DNA of 64,000 bases from Natronospirillum operosum (GTDB lineage: Bacteria > Pseudomonadota > Gammaproteobacteria > Pseudomonadales > Natronospirillaceae). Under the pieces are notes generated by a model, which was not told the origin of the DNA, did not search any database, and saw nothing but the letters and a program-made list of their open reading frames with translations. Shown here piece by piece: positions 1 through 8,573 of this stretch. The DNA is taken from the NCBI RefSeq assembly GCF_004768465.1, contig NZ_SRMF01000006.1, positions 122,310-186,309 on the forward strand, given 5' to 3'. The position numbers were made by a program, and so were the translations under genes. The first letter of the stretch is position 1; each line of letters starts with the position of its first letter.

Positions 1-1731
1 ATCGACAACAATCACCTCAACAACGGCGCCGACTTCACCGGTTTCTCGGAAGTGCTGGGTGGCGATCAGGGTGATGATTTCGAGATTACCGGTACCTACA
101 ACGGCGATATCACCGGCGGTGCGGGTGATGACGAAATCAGACGGGTTGGCAATGGCCAGATCAACGGCCAGATTGACGGTGGCGGTGGCACCAACACCTA
201 TGATGTGTCGGGCACCAGCAACCCGGTCACCCTGACATGGGGCCAGGGGTTCACCAACATCCAGACTCTGATAGGGGATGGCGATATACTGCGCGGCAGT
301 GCGACACAGGCGACCGACTGGAACCTCACAGACACCGACGGGGGCGAGCTCAGTGCCGGTGGCAACAGTGCAAGCTTCGAGGGGTTCACTCGCCTGATCA
401 GCGGCTCCGGTGGCGCCAACACCTTCGAGTCCAATGGTCAGTACAATGGCACCATAGAACTGCGCGGCGGCGACAACAACTGGCACTTCACGCCCGGCCA
501 GCGCCTGACCCGCGGCCAGGTGGTGGGCAACGGCACCCTGTTCATCGCCCAGCGCGACGACGGCAGTGCCGGCACCGTTCGCCTCAACAACGATGATCTG
601 TACCTGCCGGTGCTGACTGGCTTCAATGGCAACCTGTTTATCGGCGGCAAGGTCAATCCTGGCACTCTGCCACTGGACGGCGGCTTCAACTCCATTGAGG
701 TCAATGCCAATCGATTGGTGGTAGACAATGCGGTACAGACCGGCGGCAACCTGGTACTGCTGGGGTCGGAAATCGATCTGACCGGGGCGCCCATCACCAG
801 CGGCGGCCAGGTGAGCTTTGTATCTGTCGGCAGTTTCTGCAACATCTGCGGCAACCTGACCGGTTCCGGCAACCTGCGGGTAGGTCAGGAGACCCAGGTG
901 CAGGCCCAGGGTGGCCAGGTGATTGCGGCCGGCGGTATCACCCAGTCTGACAATCTGGTGCTGAATTTCAATGGCGGCGATTTCGAGCTGGCCGTCAGCC
1001 AGGGACAACGCGAGACCTCGCAACCCAATGCGCTGTCCAATGTGCGTGGTATCAATCTGCGGTCCTCTACCCAGGCTTTCATCAACCGCCTCGGTCTTGA
1101 ACTGGTGAGCGTGTCGGTGAACTTCGCCAATCCGGCCGCGTCTGTGCTCGGTGTGCAGGCAGTGGAAGTGATCGATCTGGCGTTGTTTGAAGAAGATCTG
1201 ACCCTGTTTGGCCAACTGGGAGAGGGCGTGGCCCTGGCTTTCGCCCAATGCGAAGAGGTTGAGGGCTGTACACCCGATGTCACAGACGAGGAGCTGGTGG
1301 CCTCCATTGATGAACTGCAGGAGCGCATCGACCAACTGGAGCAGGAACTGGTCGTTACCAGCGACCCGGATCGCCGCCAGCAACTGGAGACCCTGCTGGC
1401 AGACTTCCGCTCGCAGCAGGCCGAGTTCATGGCCTATCGTGAGGATCTGCAGGCGTTCACCGGCTTCGAGGAACTGTTGGACGAAGAGTTCGACACCATC
1501 GAGGAAATCGATATGGAAGCGGTGGAGCGTGAACTCGAAGCCATCGAAACCATCTATACCCGAGTGCGTTTTCTGGAGAACCTGCAGTACAACTCGGAGC
1601 GGCGTGCCCAATTCTCGGAAAGCACAGGTCTCGACTTGAGTGAAGACCGACTGAACGCGATTATAGAAAGCACGCTGGAGTCGGCAGCACGTGCCGAGGC
1701 TCGTCTGGAACGGTTGCTGGATGGTGAGTAG
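1..1731 (+). CDS. Large exported beta-rich adhesin-like protein, 3' end only
   Basis: The reading frame is open from base 1 (codons ATC GAC AAC AAT), so the gene begins before the window and the first in-frame start-like codon (GTG at 52) is not a true start. The visible 576 residues have two parts. Roughly residues 1-350 are Gly/Asn/Asp-rich with repeated GG turns (GGAGDDEI, GGGGTNTYDV, GSGGANTFES), as in beta-helical filamentous-haemagglutinin-type exoproteins. Roughly residues 400-576 are acidic and coiled-coil-like, with runs of Glu, Leu and Gln, and begin near a paired-Cys motif (CEEVEGC). I see no autotransporter barrel, so secretion by a two-partner or other route is an inference. The stop overlaps the start of the next gene, which carries a similar Cys-pair motif. 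A role as a surface adhesin is only suggested by composition. Confidence 0.6.
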   Translation: MDNNHLNNGADFTGFSEVLGGDQGDDFEITGTYNGDITGGAGDDEIRRVGNGQINGQIDGGGGTNTYDVSGTSNPVTLTWGQGFTNIQTLIGDGDILRGSATQATDWNLTDTDGGELSAGGNSASFEGFTRLISGSGGANTFESNGQYNGTIELRGGDNNWHFTPGQRLTRGQVVGNGTLFIAQRDDGSAGTVRLNNDDLYLPVLTGFNGNLFIGGKVNPGTLPLDGGFNSIEVNANRLVVDNAVQTGGNLVLLGSEIDLTGAPITSGGQVSFVSVGSFCNICGNLTGSGNLRVGQETQVQAQGGQVIAAGGITQSDNLVLNFNGGDFELAVSQGQRETSQPNALSNVRGINLRSSTQAFINRLGLELVSVSVNFANPAASVLGVQAVEVIDLALFEEDLTLFGQLGEGVALAFAQCEEVEGCTPDVTDEELVASIDELQERIDQLEQELVVTSDPDRRQQLETLLADFRSQQAEFMAYREDLQAFTGFEELLDEEFDTIEEIDMEAVERELEAIETIYTRVRFLENLQYNSERRAQFSESTGLDLSEDRLNAIIESTLESAARAEARLERLLDGE

Positions 1732-2206
1732 TATTAGAGTGGCTTACACCCTGCTATTGTTACTGGCATCGCCGCTTTTCGCTGAAGAGCACGAGGAGCC
1801 AGTACAGGCTGGCCTGGAAGCCGAACTGCAGCTACTGGAAGACGTGCAGGCCGGCCTGGCTCTGGCCGTGGCCGCCTGTGGCGAGGAGCCGCACTGTGTG
1901 ACGGCTCTGGATGAAAAGGAAATGCAGCACTTGCAGGAAGATCTGGATGCACTGCTGGCAGGTTCGGACCTGTCTGCGGACCATCCATTGTTCGAACGTT
2001 ATCAGGCGCTGGTCGAGAACCACCAGAACCTGCAGCAGACCATTGCCCGGGTCAATGCCGACATTGACCGCGATGCCCTGGAGGGCGTCTGGGCGGATCA
2101 GTTTGTTATTGACGAAATAGTGGTCGGGCCACGAGTACCCTATCCCAATGAGGATGTACCACTGAGCCGGTTCGAAGACCTCAACCAACCCCTGCCGATA
2201 CAGTAG
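1721..2206 (+). CDS. Small exported coiled-coil protein
   Basis: This 161-residue protein has a clear signal peptide: MVSSIRVAYTLLLLLASPLFA, with a likely cut before EEHEE. The ATG at 1721 lies inside the last codons of the upstream exoprotein gene (11-base overlap), which points to translational coupling. The mature part is acidic and helical (LEAELQLLEDVQAGLALAV, then EKEMQHLQEDLDALLAG). It contains a Cys pair (AACGEEPHC) similar to CEEVEGC in the upstream protein, in both cases after LALA and before an acidic coiled coil. That resemblance suggests a shared fold or a partner role. I recognise no enzyme motif and no named family. A periplasmic or surface accessory to the large exoprotein is the most that can be inferred. 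Confidence 0.65.
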   Translation: MVSSIRVAYTLLLLLASPLFAEEHEEPVQAGLEAELQLLEDVQAGLALAVAACGEEPHCVTALDEKEMQHLQEDLDALLAGSDLSADHPLFERYQALVENHQNLQQTIARVNADIDRDALEGVWADQFVIDEIVVGPRVPYPNEDVPLSRFEDLNQPLPIQ

Positions 2207-2231
2207 GGACAAGAACTCAGGAACCCAATCG

Positions 2232-3134
2232 ATGTTTACCCAGTCCAAAAAACTCGCCATTTTATTCGCCGACATTGTCGGCAGTACGCGGCTATACGAC
2301 TCTCTGGGTGACGAGCGTGCGCGGGAGGTTGTGTCCGTCACCCTTGACCTGCTGGCCGATTCGGTAGCCCGTTATGAAGGCACCGTCATCAAGGTCATTG
2401 GGGATGAGATCATGTGCACCTTCAACGACGCCGTCGCCGCCACCAAGGCTGCCTGCGACATGCAGGAAACCATGGAAGAAGCGATAGCGGACGGCGTCAC
2501 TGAAGTGCCGGTTACCATCCGTGTGGGCTACCACTTCGGCCCCTGTATTCAGGAAGATGGCGATGTGCATGGTGATGCCGTCAACGTAGCCGCTCGCATG
2601 GCCTCCCAGGCCAAGTCACGACAGATCATCACCACCGCGGAGACGGTGAAACATTTACCTGCTGTCCTGCAGGACAGCTCCCGTCTGGTGGACTATGCCG
2701 CCATCAAGGGCAAGGGCGAAATGGAGATCGCCGAAATCATCTGGCAGGAAGAGGATGTCACCCACATGCAGGTCGACCTGGCCTCTGTCACCGGCAGTGG
2801 GGCCAGCACCACGCAGTTGCAGTTGGCCTACCGGGATGTGCACGTCGTACTCAACCAGGACCGGGAAGCGGCCGTACTCGGACGCAGCGCAACCTGCGAC
2901 ATCCCGGTGGCAGAAGCGCTGGCGTCTCGGCAACACATCAGAATCGAATTGCGGCGCGACAAGTTCGTGCTGATTGACCAAAGCACCAATGGTACCTATG
3001 TACAGCACAGCGACGGCACACAGGCCTTTGTGCGGCGTGACGAGCTGGTACTGACCGGCAGTGGGATCATCAGCCTGGGACAGGCCATGGACAACAATCC
3101 GCAGGAACTGATTCGGTTCACAGTTGAAAACTGA
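2232..3134 (+). CDS. Class III adenylate/guanylate cyclase with C-terminal FHA domain
   Basis: The protein has 300 residues and two domains. Residues about 5-165 are a class III nucleotide cyclase catalytic domain. The first metal Asp is in LFADIVGSTR (Asp14), the second in VIKVIGDE (Asp58), and the HGDAVNVAARM motif follows, so catalysis looks intact; the cyclic nucleotide made (cAMP or cGMP) cannot be told. Residues about 195-295 are an FHA phosphothreonine-binding domain with the canonical GRS, SRQH and NGT signatures. There is no signal peptide or membrane segment, so it is cytoplasmic. It sits upstream of a PP2C phosphatase and a Thr-rich Ser/Thr kinase. The FHA domain is therefore likely to read kinase-phosphorylated Thr and may couple cyclase activity to it. 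That coupling is inference. Confidence 0.88.
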   Translation: MFTQSKKLAILFADIVGSTRLYDSLGDERAREVVSVTLDLLADSVARYEGTVIKVIGDEIMCTFNDAVAATKAACDMQETMEEAIADGVTEVPVTIRVGYHFGPCIQEDGDVHGDAVNVAARMASQAKSRQIITTAETVKHLPAVLQDSSRLVDYAAIKGKGEMEIAEIIWQEEDVTHMQVDLASVTGSGASTTQLQLAYRDVHVVLNQDREAAVLGRSATCDIPVAEALASRQHIRIELRRDKFVLIDQSTNGTYVQHSDGTQAFVRRDELVLTGSGIISLGQAMDNNPQELIRFTVEN

Positions 3135-3156
3135 CGCCGGCTGGGGGTAACGAACA

Positions 3157-3906
3157 ATGCCAGACCAAAATACCAACACACCCGCAGAGATCGCTGCTTC
3201 CAGCGGCCAGACCGACCGCGGTCTGGTGCGCCGAGTCAACGAAGACGCCTTTCTGGACCTGCCGCAGAAAGGGCTCTGGGTGGTGGCCGACGGCATGGGC
3301 GGGCACGATGCCGGCGATGTCGCCAGCCGCATGATTGTGGAAACCCTGCGCTCCACACCTCTGGAGGGGACGCTTGCCACCCGAATGGACCGCATTGAAG
3401 ACGCCGTTGAACAGGTCAACCAACGGCTGTTGAGCCGCAGTTACAACGAAGAGGGCAAGAAGCACATTATCGGCAGCACCATCGCCGTGCTGGTGGCTGA
3501 AAGTCGCTATCTGGGGGCTGTGCTGTGGGCCGGCGACAGCCGGGTATACCGCTTGCGCAGCAACACCCTGGTGCAGCTTTCCACCGACCACTCACAGGTT
3601 CAGAGCTATGTGCGTCAGGGCATCATCTCGCAGGAACAGGCCAGGACGCATCCCGAACGCAATATCATCACGCGGGCGGTGGGCAGCCAGGAAGACCTGT
3701 ATCTGGAAGCGGATGTCTGTGAATTCAGCAGCGGAGACCGTTACCTGCTGTGCAGTGACGGGTTGACACGGCATCTGGAAGACGAAGAAATCAGCCGTTT
3801 ACTGGCCGAGGGGACACCACAGGCAGCGTGCAGGACACTGATTGACCTGACGCTGGAGCGTGGTGCCAAGGACAACGTGACCGTTGTCGTCGTGGAGATC
3901 AATTAG
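3157..3906 (+). CDS. PP2C-family Ser/Thr protein phosphatase
   Basis: The 249-residue protein matches the bacterial Stp1/PrpC group of metal-dependent phosphatases. Visible motifs are GLVRRVNEDAF (first Asp region), VVADGMGGH (about residue 44), LWAGDSRVYR (about 126), LLCSDGLTRH (about 199) and the terminal KDNVTVVVVE with its metal Asp. Length and motif order are normal for a stand-alone PP2C domain, and no membrane segment is present. It lies 22 bases after the cyclase-FHA gene and 13 bases before the kinase gene. The usual role in such a pair is to remove phosphate from kinase targets and from the kinase itself. The neighbouring FHA protein and kinase repeats are the likely substrates, by context. 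Confidence 0.92.
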   Translation: MPDQNTNTPAEIAASSGQTDRGLVRRVNEDAFLDLPQKGLWVVADGMGGHDAGDVASRMIVETLRSTPLEGTLATRMDRIEDAVEQVNQRLLSRSYNEEGKKHIIGSTIAVLVAESRYLGAVLWAGDSRVYRLRSNTLVQLSTDHSQVQSYVRQGIISQEQARTHPERNIITRAVGSQEDLYLEADVCEFSSGDRYLLCSDGLTRHLEDEEISRLLAEGTPQAACRTLIDLTLERGAKDNVTVVVVEIN

Positions 3907-3919
3907 AGCGAGAGCTGTC

Positions 3920-6900
3920 ATGGTAACGCCAAAGCGCTTGCTGCAGGATCTGGTCGCCAATGACCTGGCGCTGCCAGAACTGCTGTCCATGTTGCCCAGC
4001 CTGCTGCGGCAGGGAGCCTTCAGCGTGCAGCAACTGGAAGCCGCGCTCGATGAAGCGGTGGCGCAGCATTGGCTGGATCAGACTCTGGCCGGGCGGATCA
4101 GAGAGCAGTTGCCCGAGTGGGAGCAAGCGCTGCAGGACGACGAGGCTGCGTCGGAGCTGGATGAAGACGACGCAATTACTGTCGTTGCAACACCCCGCGA
4201 AGCAGAACCGGTGGAGTCGGAAGACGATGATCAACTGACCGTCATGGCTTACCCGGAAGCCCCGCCCAATGCGGATCTGCCTGACGACGATCAGCTCACT
4301 GTCATAGCCGACCCCAACGGCCCACCGGGTAACGATGTGCCGGATGACGATCAGCTCACTGTCATTGCCGACCCCAGCGGCCCGCCAGGCAACGATGTGC
4401 CGGATGACGATCAGCTCACTGTCATTGCCGACCCCAACGGCCCACCGGGTGACGATGTCCCGGATGACGATCAGCTCACTGTCATTGCCGACCCCAGCGG
4501 CCCGCCAGGCAACGATGTGCCGGATGACGACCAGATGACGGTCATTGCCAGCCCCGGTAGCTCGGAAGACGACGAGCGCACGGTGATCAACACCGTGGGC
4601 CCCGGCGCCACTCAGACCAGTCAGTCGCAGGTACCGTACACCACGCAGCAGGGGTCAACCACCACCTCGACGCAGCAGACTTCCCAGCGCTCCTGGGATC
4701 TGCCCGGCGCCACCAACCCGCAGCTGCAAAAGCTCGGTCCGGGCTCCATCATCAAGGAACGCTTCATTCTGGACAAGGTGCTGGGTGCCGGCGGCATGGG
4801 CAAGGTGTTCCAGGCCCGCGACCTGCTGAAAGTCGAAGCCAACGACAGCAACCCCTATGTGGCCATGAAGGTGCTGACCGAAGACTTCAAGGCGCACCCG
4901 CAGGCCTTTATTGCGCTGCAGCGCGAGGCCAGTCGGCAACAGAAGCTGGCCCACCCCAACATTGCGACGGTGTACGACTTCGACCGCATCGGCATGACGG
5001 GCACCCAGGTCTTCATCACCATGGAACTGCTGGTGGGCAAACCACTGGACAGCTTCATTCGCAAGGTCGTGCGCCCGCGTGGTGGCTTGCCGTTCGATGA
5101 AGCCTTTCCGATCATTCAGCAACTGGGCGCCTCCCTGTCCTATGCGCACCATCGCAACATCGTGCACTCGGACTTCAAGCCGGGCAACGCCTTCCTGTGT
5201 GAAGACGGCACCGTAAAGACTCTGGATTTCGGTATAGCCCGTGCCGTCAATGCCGGCGTCGCGGACAACAAGGACGATGACAACAGCACGGGCAGCAACA
5301 GTGACAACACCGATGATTTCGATGCCGGTTCACTGGGCGCGCTGACGCCTGCCTATGCATCGCTGGAGATGCTGCAGGGCAAGGACCCATCAACTCAGGA
5401 CGACCTGTACGCCCTGGCCTGTGTGGCCTACGAACTGCTCACCGGCTACCACCCCTTCAGCAAGAAATCAGCGGCCAAGGCGCAGGAAGCCAATCTGGTG
5501 CCCGGCCCGATCAAGGGGCTGAAAAAGCGTCAGATGCGGGGCCTGCTGCGCGGCCTGGCGTTCGAGAAAGACAAGCGCACAGCCTCGGTCGAAGAGTTTC
5601 TGGAAGAGCTGGAAGGCAAGGCCACCTGGTACAAGAATCCCTGGGTACTGGGGTCGGCCTTCAGTGTGATGCTGGCCATCGTGTCCTACAACCCGGTGCT
5701 GAACTATCTGGACGAACGTCGCATTCAGGCGCTGATTGAAGATGTCATGACGGCCGATCCCGTGGTGCTGGAAGACACCATAAGCCTGTTGCCGGAGCTG
5801 GACGTCAATGCGCAGAACCGCATCACCGACAGCGGCCGCGACATCTTTCACAACTATTTCCGCAGTCTGGTGGATCAGGCCGTCAACCTTGAAGCCGAAC
5901 GCCATGACTTCGATCAGGCCGTCATCGAACTGGAACGCATGGAGCGGCTGTATCCGGATTCGGTCGCCCTGAGTACACAGCAGAACCATGTGGAGCTGCA
6001 GCGCAACCGCTACCTGCACCAGTTGAGCCAGCAACTGAACCAGGCCCTGGCCAACGAATGGCTGCTGCCTGCGGACGACAATGCAGAACACAGTATCAGC
6101 GATGTGCTGGCGCGCGTGGCGGCCGTGTCTCCTCAGCACAGCCTGCTCGAAGACCCGCGGGTGCCGGATCTCTATGCCACCGTCGCCCAGGAAGCCATGA
6201 ACCTGGGTGATCTGGATGTGGCCGAGCAATACCTTGAAGTGGGCATGCGGCACATGCCGGACGACATTGACCTGATCAACACCCGTGATCGCCTGCAACT
6301 GGCCCGCGAACGCCAGCAGCGGGAGGCTCGTGTCGCAGAACTGCAGCAGCACTTCGGAGAGCAGGACACGGAGCCGACGAGCTGGCAGCAGTTCGTGGCG
6401 CAGCGCGATGCCATTCTGGAGCTGTCCCGGCTGGCACCGGGAGACAGCGCCCTGCAGGTGCTGGCCGGCATGGCCGAACCCCTGATTGATGCAGAGTTCA
6501 ACTCGGCAACCGAGTTGACACCGGCGCAGCAGGATCTGTTGCTGGCCTTGAACCTGTCGCACAGCGCCCTGGCCAGGGATGACGCCATCGCCATGATGGA
6601 ACAACGCCTGCGGGAACTGCTGCAGGATCCCGAACTGAACAACACCTGGGAGGCCGAGGTATACGGACTGCTGCAGTACCTGCGCTCAGGGCGCAGCGAG
6701 GATGACCCCGTAATCGGGCAGGCCAGAGAACAGCTGGCAGATATCTATCTGGAGTACATCGAAGAACTGGAGGAGGCGAGTCGCTTCAGCATGGCTGAGG
6801 CAGTACTGGACCGGATAAACCGCTTTGCCCTGAATGAGCCCGCGCTGGAAACGGCTCAGAGCCGTATCGAAGAAGAGTACAACGAGTTCCGCGTCGAGCG

Positions 6901-8149
6901 CGAAGCGGCGGCTCAGGAAGCACGCATACAGGGCATGCAGAGTGACCTTCTGGTGCAGGCCGAAGCACGCGAAGTCGATGCGGCCGAACGGACGCTCAGT
7001 GAGCTGCGTCAGTACCTGGACAATCAGGACCCCTTCCTGACCATCACCGCCGCCGATGCCATGGCCGAAGCTTATCTGGATCTGACCGAAGAACAGGGCC
7101 GCGAGGGCGCCTACAGGGACGCTGTGCAGTTGGCCGACCGCGGACTGGATATCGCCCCCGACAACCTGTTGCTGCAGAATGTTCGTGAACGGTATCTGGT
7201 GGAGGCCAATATCGAAGAGCTGAACAGCCTGTTTGCGGATTCGGACCACTTCGACACCCCGGCCGCAGAGGTCATGATTGACGAGATTCGCACCTTTGCA
7301 CCCGCGCGCTACCCCGATCTGGAACGCCGCTACACCATGATGCTGATCGAACGCATCATGGCCCTGGCCGAAGCCGATCGCGAGCAGGCAGAAAGTCTGG
7401 CCAGTCGCGCCAGCATTCTGTTCCCCGGCAGCACACAGCTGTCGCAACTGCGCGCCGAACTGGCGCCACCGCCCTGGGCCGAGGGGCGTACCGCACGCGT
7501 GGCGCTGTCGACCGGGCGCCTGTCGGAAGCGCGTAACATTCTGGAAGCCTCGCAGGCACAGTTGCCGGATCATCCCGAGGTGCTGGATTTCGAGAAGGAC
7601 CTGACGGCCCGGATCGAGGCGGCGGAAGCACAGTTTGCGCAGTTCCAGACCAGCCTTGAAGCCGAGGAGTTCGAACAGGCGCGGGCCCAGCTCTCCGAGG
7701 CCAGGCAGATGTGGACCGACAACCAGGACTATCGCAGTGCCATTTCGACACTCAGCGAGCGCATGGCCGAGCAACGCTGGCAGGGGCGGATATTGCAACG
7801 CGACGTGGATATCCGCACCCTGCGTGACCAGTCACAGATGACCGGCGCCGATATCTCGGCCCAGGCCTGGAATCCCATAGAAAGCACACGGCCGTGCACG
7901 GAGGATCTGGCGGGTTATGGTCGTCGTGCCCGGGCGATCTGTTTTGACCTGCTGCATGACCAGGTACGCGGACCCCTGATGGTGGTCATCCCGGGCGATG
8001 ATGGCACCAGCTTTGCTGTCAGCAAGTATGAGATCTCCAACGAGGACTACAACAAGTACTGCTTCCTCAGTGGCCAGTGCCCGGTCGATGATTCGCTGGA
8101 CAGAAATCTGCCCCGCACGGACCTGACGCTCGAGCAGATCACCGAGTAA
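3920..8149 (+). CDS. Membrane Ser/Thr kinase with Thr-repeat array and truncated FGE-sulfatase domain
   Basis: The ATG at 3920 follows a GAGCGAGAG ribosome site. The first roughly 210 residues are acidic and include six 20-residue repeats of the type DDDQLTVIADP. A Ser/Thr kinase domain spans about residues 273-560: glycine loop GAGGMGKVF, Lys in VAMKVL, catalytic loop HSDFKPGN (Ser replaces the Arg of HRD), then DFG. A single membrane helix follows (about 572-593), then about 700 residues of Glu/Ala/Leu-rich helical, TPR-like sequence outside the membrane. The C terminus starts an FGE-sulfatase domain (FAVSKYEISNEDYNKYC). A TAA at 8147-8149 ends the frame in the middle of this domain, but the same frame continues to 8542 with the rest of the fold. 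Kinase-FGE fusions are known in bacteria. The truncated product keeps the whole kinase and may still signal. Confidence 0.85.
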   Translation: MVTPKRLLQDLVANDLALPELLSMLPSLLRQGAFSVQQLEAALDEAVAQHWLDQTLAGRIREQLPEWEQALQDDEAASELDEDDAITVVATPREAEPVESEDDDQLTVMAYPEAPPNADLPDDDQLTVIADPNGPPGNDVPDDDQLTVIADPSGPPGNDVPDDDQLTVIADPNGPPGDDVPDDDQLTVIADPSGPPGNDVPDDDQMTVIASPGSSEDDERTVINTVGPGATQTSQSQVPYTTQQGSTTTSTQQTSQRSWDLPGATNPQLQKLGPGSIIKERFILDKVLGAGGMGKVFQARDLLKVEANDSNPYVAMKVLTEDFKAHPQAFIALQREASRQQKLAHPNIATVYDFDRIGMTGTQVFITMELLVGKPLDSFIRKVVRPRGGLPFDEAFPIIQQLGASLSYAHHRNIVHSDFKPGNAFLCEDGTVKTLDFGIARAVNAGVADNKDDDNSTGSNSDNTDDFDAGSLGALTPAYASLEMLQGKDPSTQDDLYALACVAYELLTGYHPFSKKSAAKAQEANLVPGPIKGLKKRQMRGLLRGLAFEKDKRTASVEEFLEELEGKATWYKNPWVLGSAFSVMLAIVSYNPVLNYLDERRIQALIEDVMTADPVVLEDTISLLPELDVNAQNRITDSGRDIFHNYFRSLVDQAVNLEAERHDFDQAVIELERMERLYPDSVALSTQQNHVELQRNRYLHQLSQQLNQALANEWLLPADDNAEHSISDVLARVAAVSPQHSLLEDPRVPDLYATVAQEAMNLGDLDVAEQYLEVGMRHMPDDIDLINTRDRLQLARERQQREARVAELQQHFGEQDTEPTSWQQFVAQRDAILELSRLAPGDSALQVLAGMAEPLIDAEFNSATELTPAQQDLLLALNLSHSALARDDAIAMMEQRLRELLQDPELNNTWEAEVYGLLQYLRSGRSEDDPVIGQAREQLADIYLEYIEELEEASRFSMAEAVLDRINRFALNEPALETAQSRIEEEYNEFRVEREAAAQEARIQGMQSDLLVQAEAREVDAAERTLSELRQYLDNQDPFLTITAADAMAEAYLDLTEEQGREGAYRDAVQLADRGLDIAPDNLLLQNVRERYLVEANIEELNSLFADSDHFDTPAAEVMIDEIRTFAPARYPDLERRYTMMLIERIMALAEADREQAESLASRASILFPGSTQLSQLRAELAPPPWAEGRTARVALSTGRLSEARNILEASQAQLPDHPEVLDFEKDLTARIEAAEAQFAQFQTSLEAEEFEQARAQLSEARQMWTDNQDYRSAISTLSERMAEQRWQGRILQRDVDIRTLRDQSQMTGADISAQAWNPIESTRPCTEDLAGYGRRARAICFDLLHDQVRGPLMVVIPGDDGTSFAVSKYEISNEDYNKYCFLSGQCPVDDSLDRNLPRTDLTLEQITE
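4223..4552 (+). repeat. Six tandem 60-bp coding repeats encoding acidic Thr motifs
   Basis: Units start at 4223, 4283, 4343, 4403, 4463 and 4523 with an exact 60-base period inside the kinase gene. Units 2-5 encode DDDQLTVIADPxGPPG followed by NDVP or DDVP. Units 1 and 6 are diverged (LTVMAYP, MTVIASP). Related single motifs flank the array (AITVVATP before, DERTVINTV after). Units 2-5 are nearly identical at the DNA level, which points to recent duplication or homogenisation and to copy-number variability. Confidence 0.95.
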
Positions 8150-8542
8150 GCCGAGTGGGTCTCTGAACGCACGGGGAATACCTACCGTCTACCAATGTTA
8201 GAAGAATGGTATTATGCTGCTTATGCAGCAGGACAACAGCCGCCCAGAGATTACAATTGCCGGGTGAGACTGGGTGGTCAGATACTCAAGGGTGACCAGA
8301 TCAACCGTGTTTCAACCGGGCATCAGAACGGCTGGGGTCTGCAGAATTTCATCGGCAACGCACAGGAGCTGGTCTTCGATGGCGACAACCTGCTGGCCGT
8401 TGGCGGCTCCTATCAGGACCCCCATGCCGACTGTGGGCTGGACTTCAGCCGCCCGCACTCCGGAGCTGCTGACAGCACCACGGGCTTTCGCCTGCTGCTG
8501 GAAGAGGTTGAGGCCCCTGCCCTGCAGACAGTCAGTCAATAA
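8150..8542 (+). pseudogene. In-frame remainder of the kinase's FGE-sulfatase domain after a nonsense codon
   Basis: Directly after the TAA at 8147-8149 the same frame reads AEWVSERTGNTYRLP, then LEEWYYAAYAAG, then GWGLQNFIGNAQELV and STTGFRLLLEE, ending at TAA 8540-8542. These are the standard middle and end signatures of the FGE/C-type-lectin-like fold (usually [22 protein letters not shown] ending in GFRL). The stop therefore sits where an aromatic residue, probably Tyr (TAT or TAC changed to TAA), is expected. An internal ATG at 8195 exists but has no convincing ribosome site, so separate translation is doubtful. The part near 8180-8260 is more AT-rich and uses codons such as TTA and TAT that are rare in the neighbours. 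The cause could be a true nonsense mutation, a sequencing error or readthrough. Confidence 0.75.
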
Positions 8543-8573
8543 CACAGACTTTTCAGCGTAGAGAACAATAACA

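Noticed and set aside
5468..7798. Long open frames on the minus strand opposite the kinase gene
   Set aside because: They lack ribosome sites and recognisable domains, and they lie antisense to strongly coding sequence in a GC-rich genome where such shadows are common.
2232..8149. Type VI secretion regulatory genes (PpkA/PppA/Fha-like set)
   Set aside because: Kinase, phosphatase and FHA domains also occur in T6SS loci, but no T6SS structural gene (TssB, TssC, Hcp, VgrG, TssM) is present nearby.
7960..8542. FGE/C-type-lectin-like C terminus as a diversity-generating retroelement target
   Set aside because: DGR targets often end in this fold, but no reverse transcriptase, template repeat or accessory gene is visible in the window, and I see no A-biased variable repeat. 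The idea cannot be supported here.
8195..8542. Independent small gene starting at ATG 8195
   Set aside because: It is in the same frame as the kinase gene, starts within a conserved FGE motif and lacks a good ribosome site, so it is better read as the remainder of the interrupted domain.
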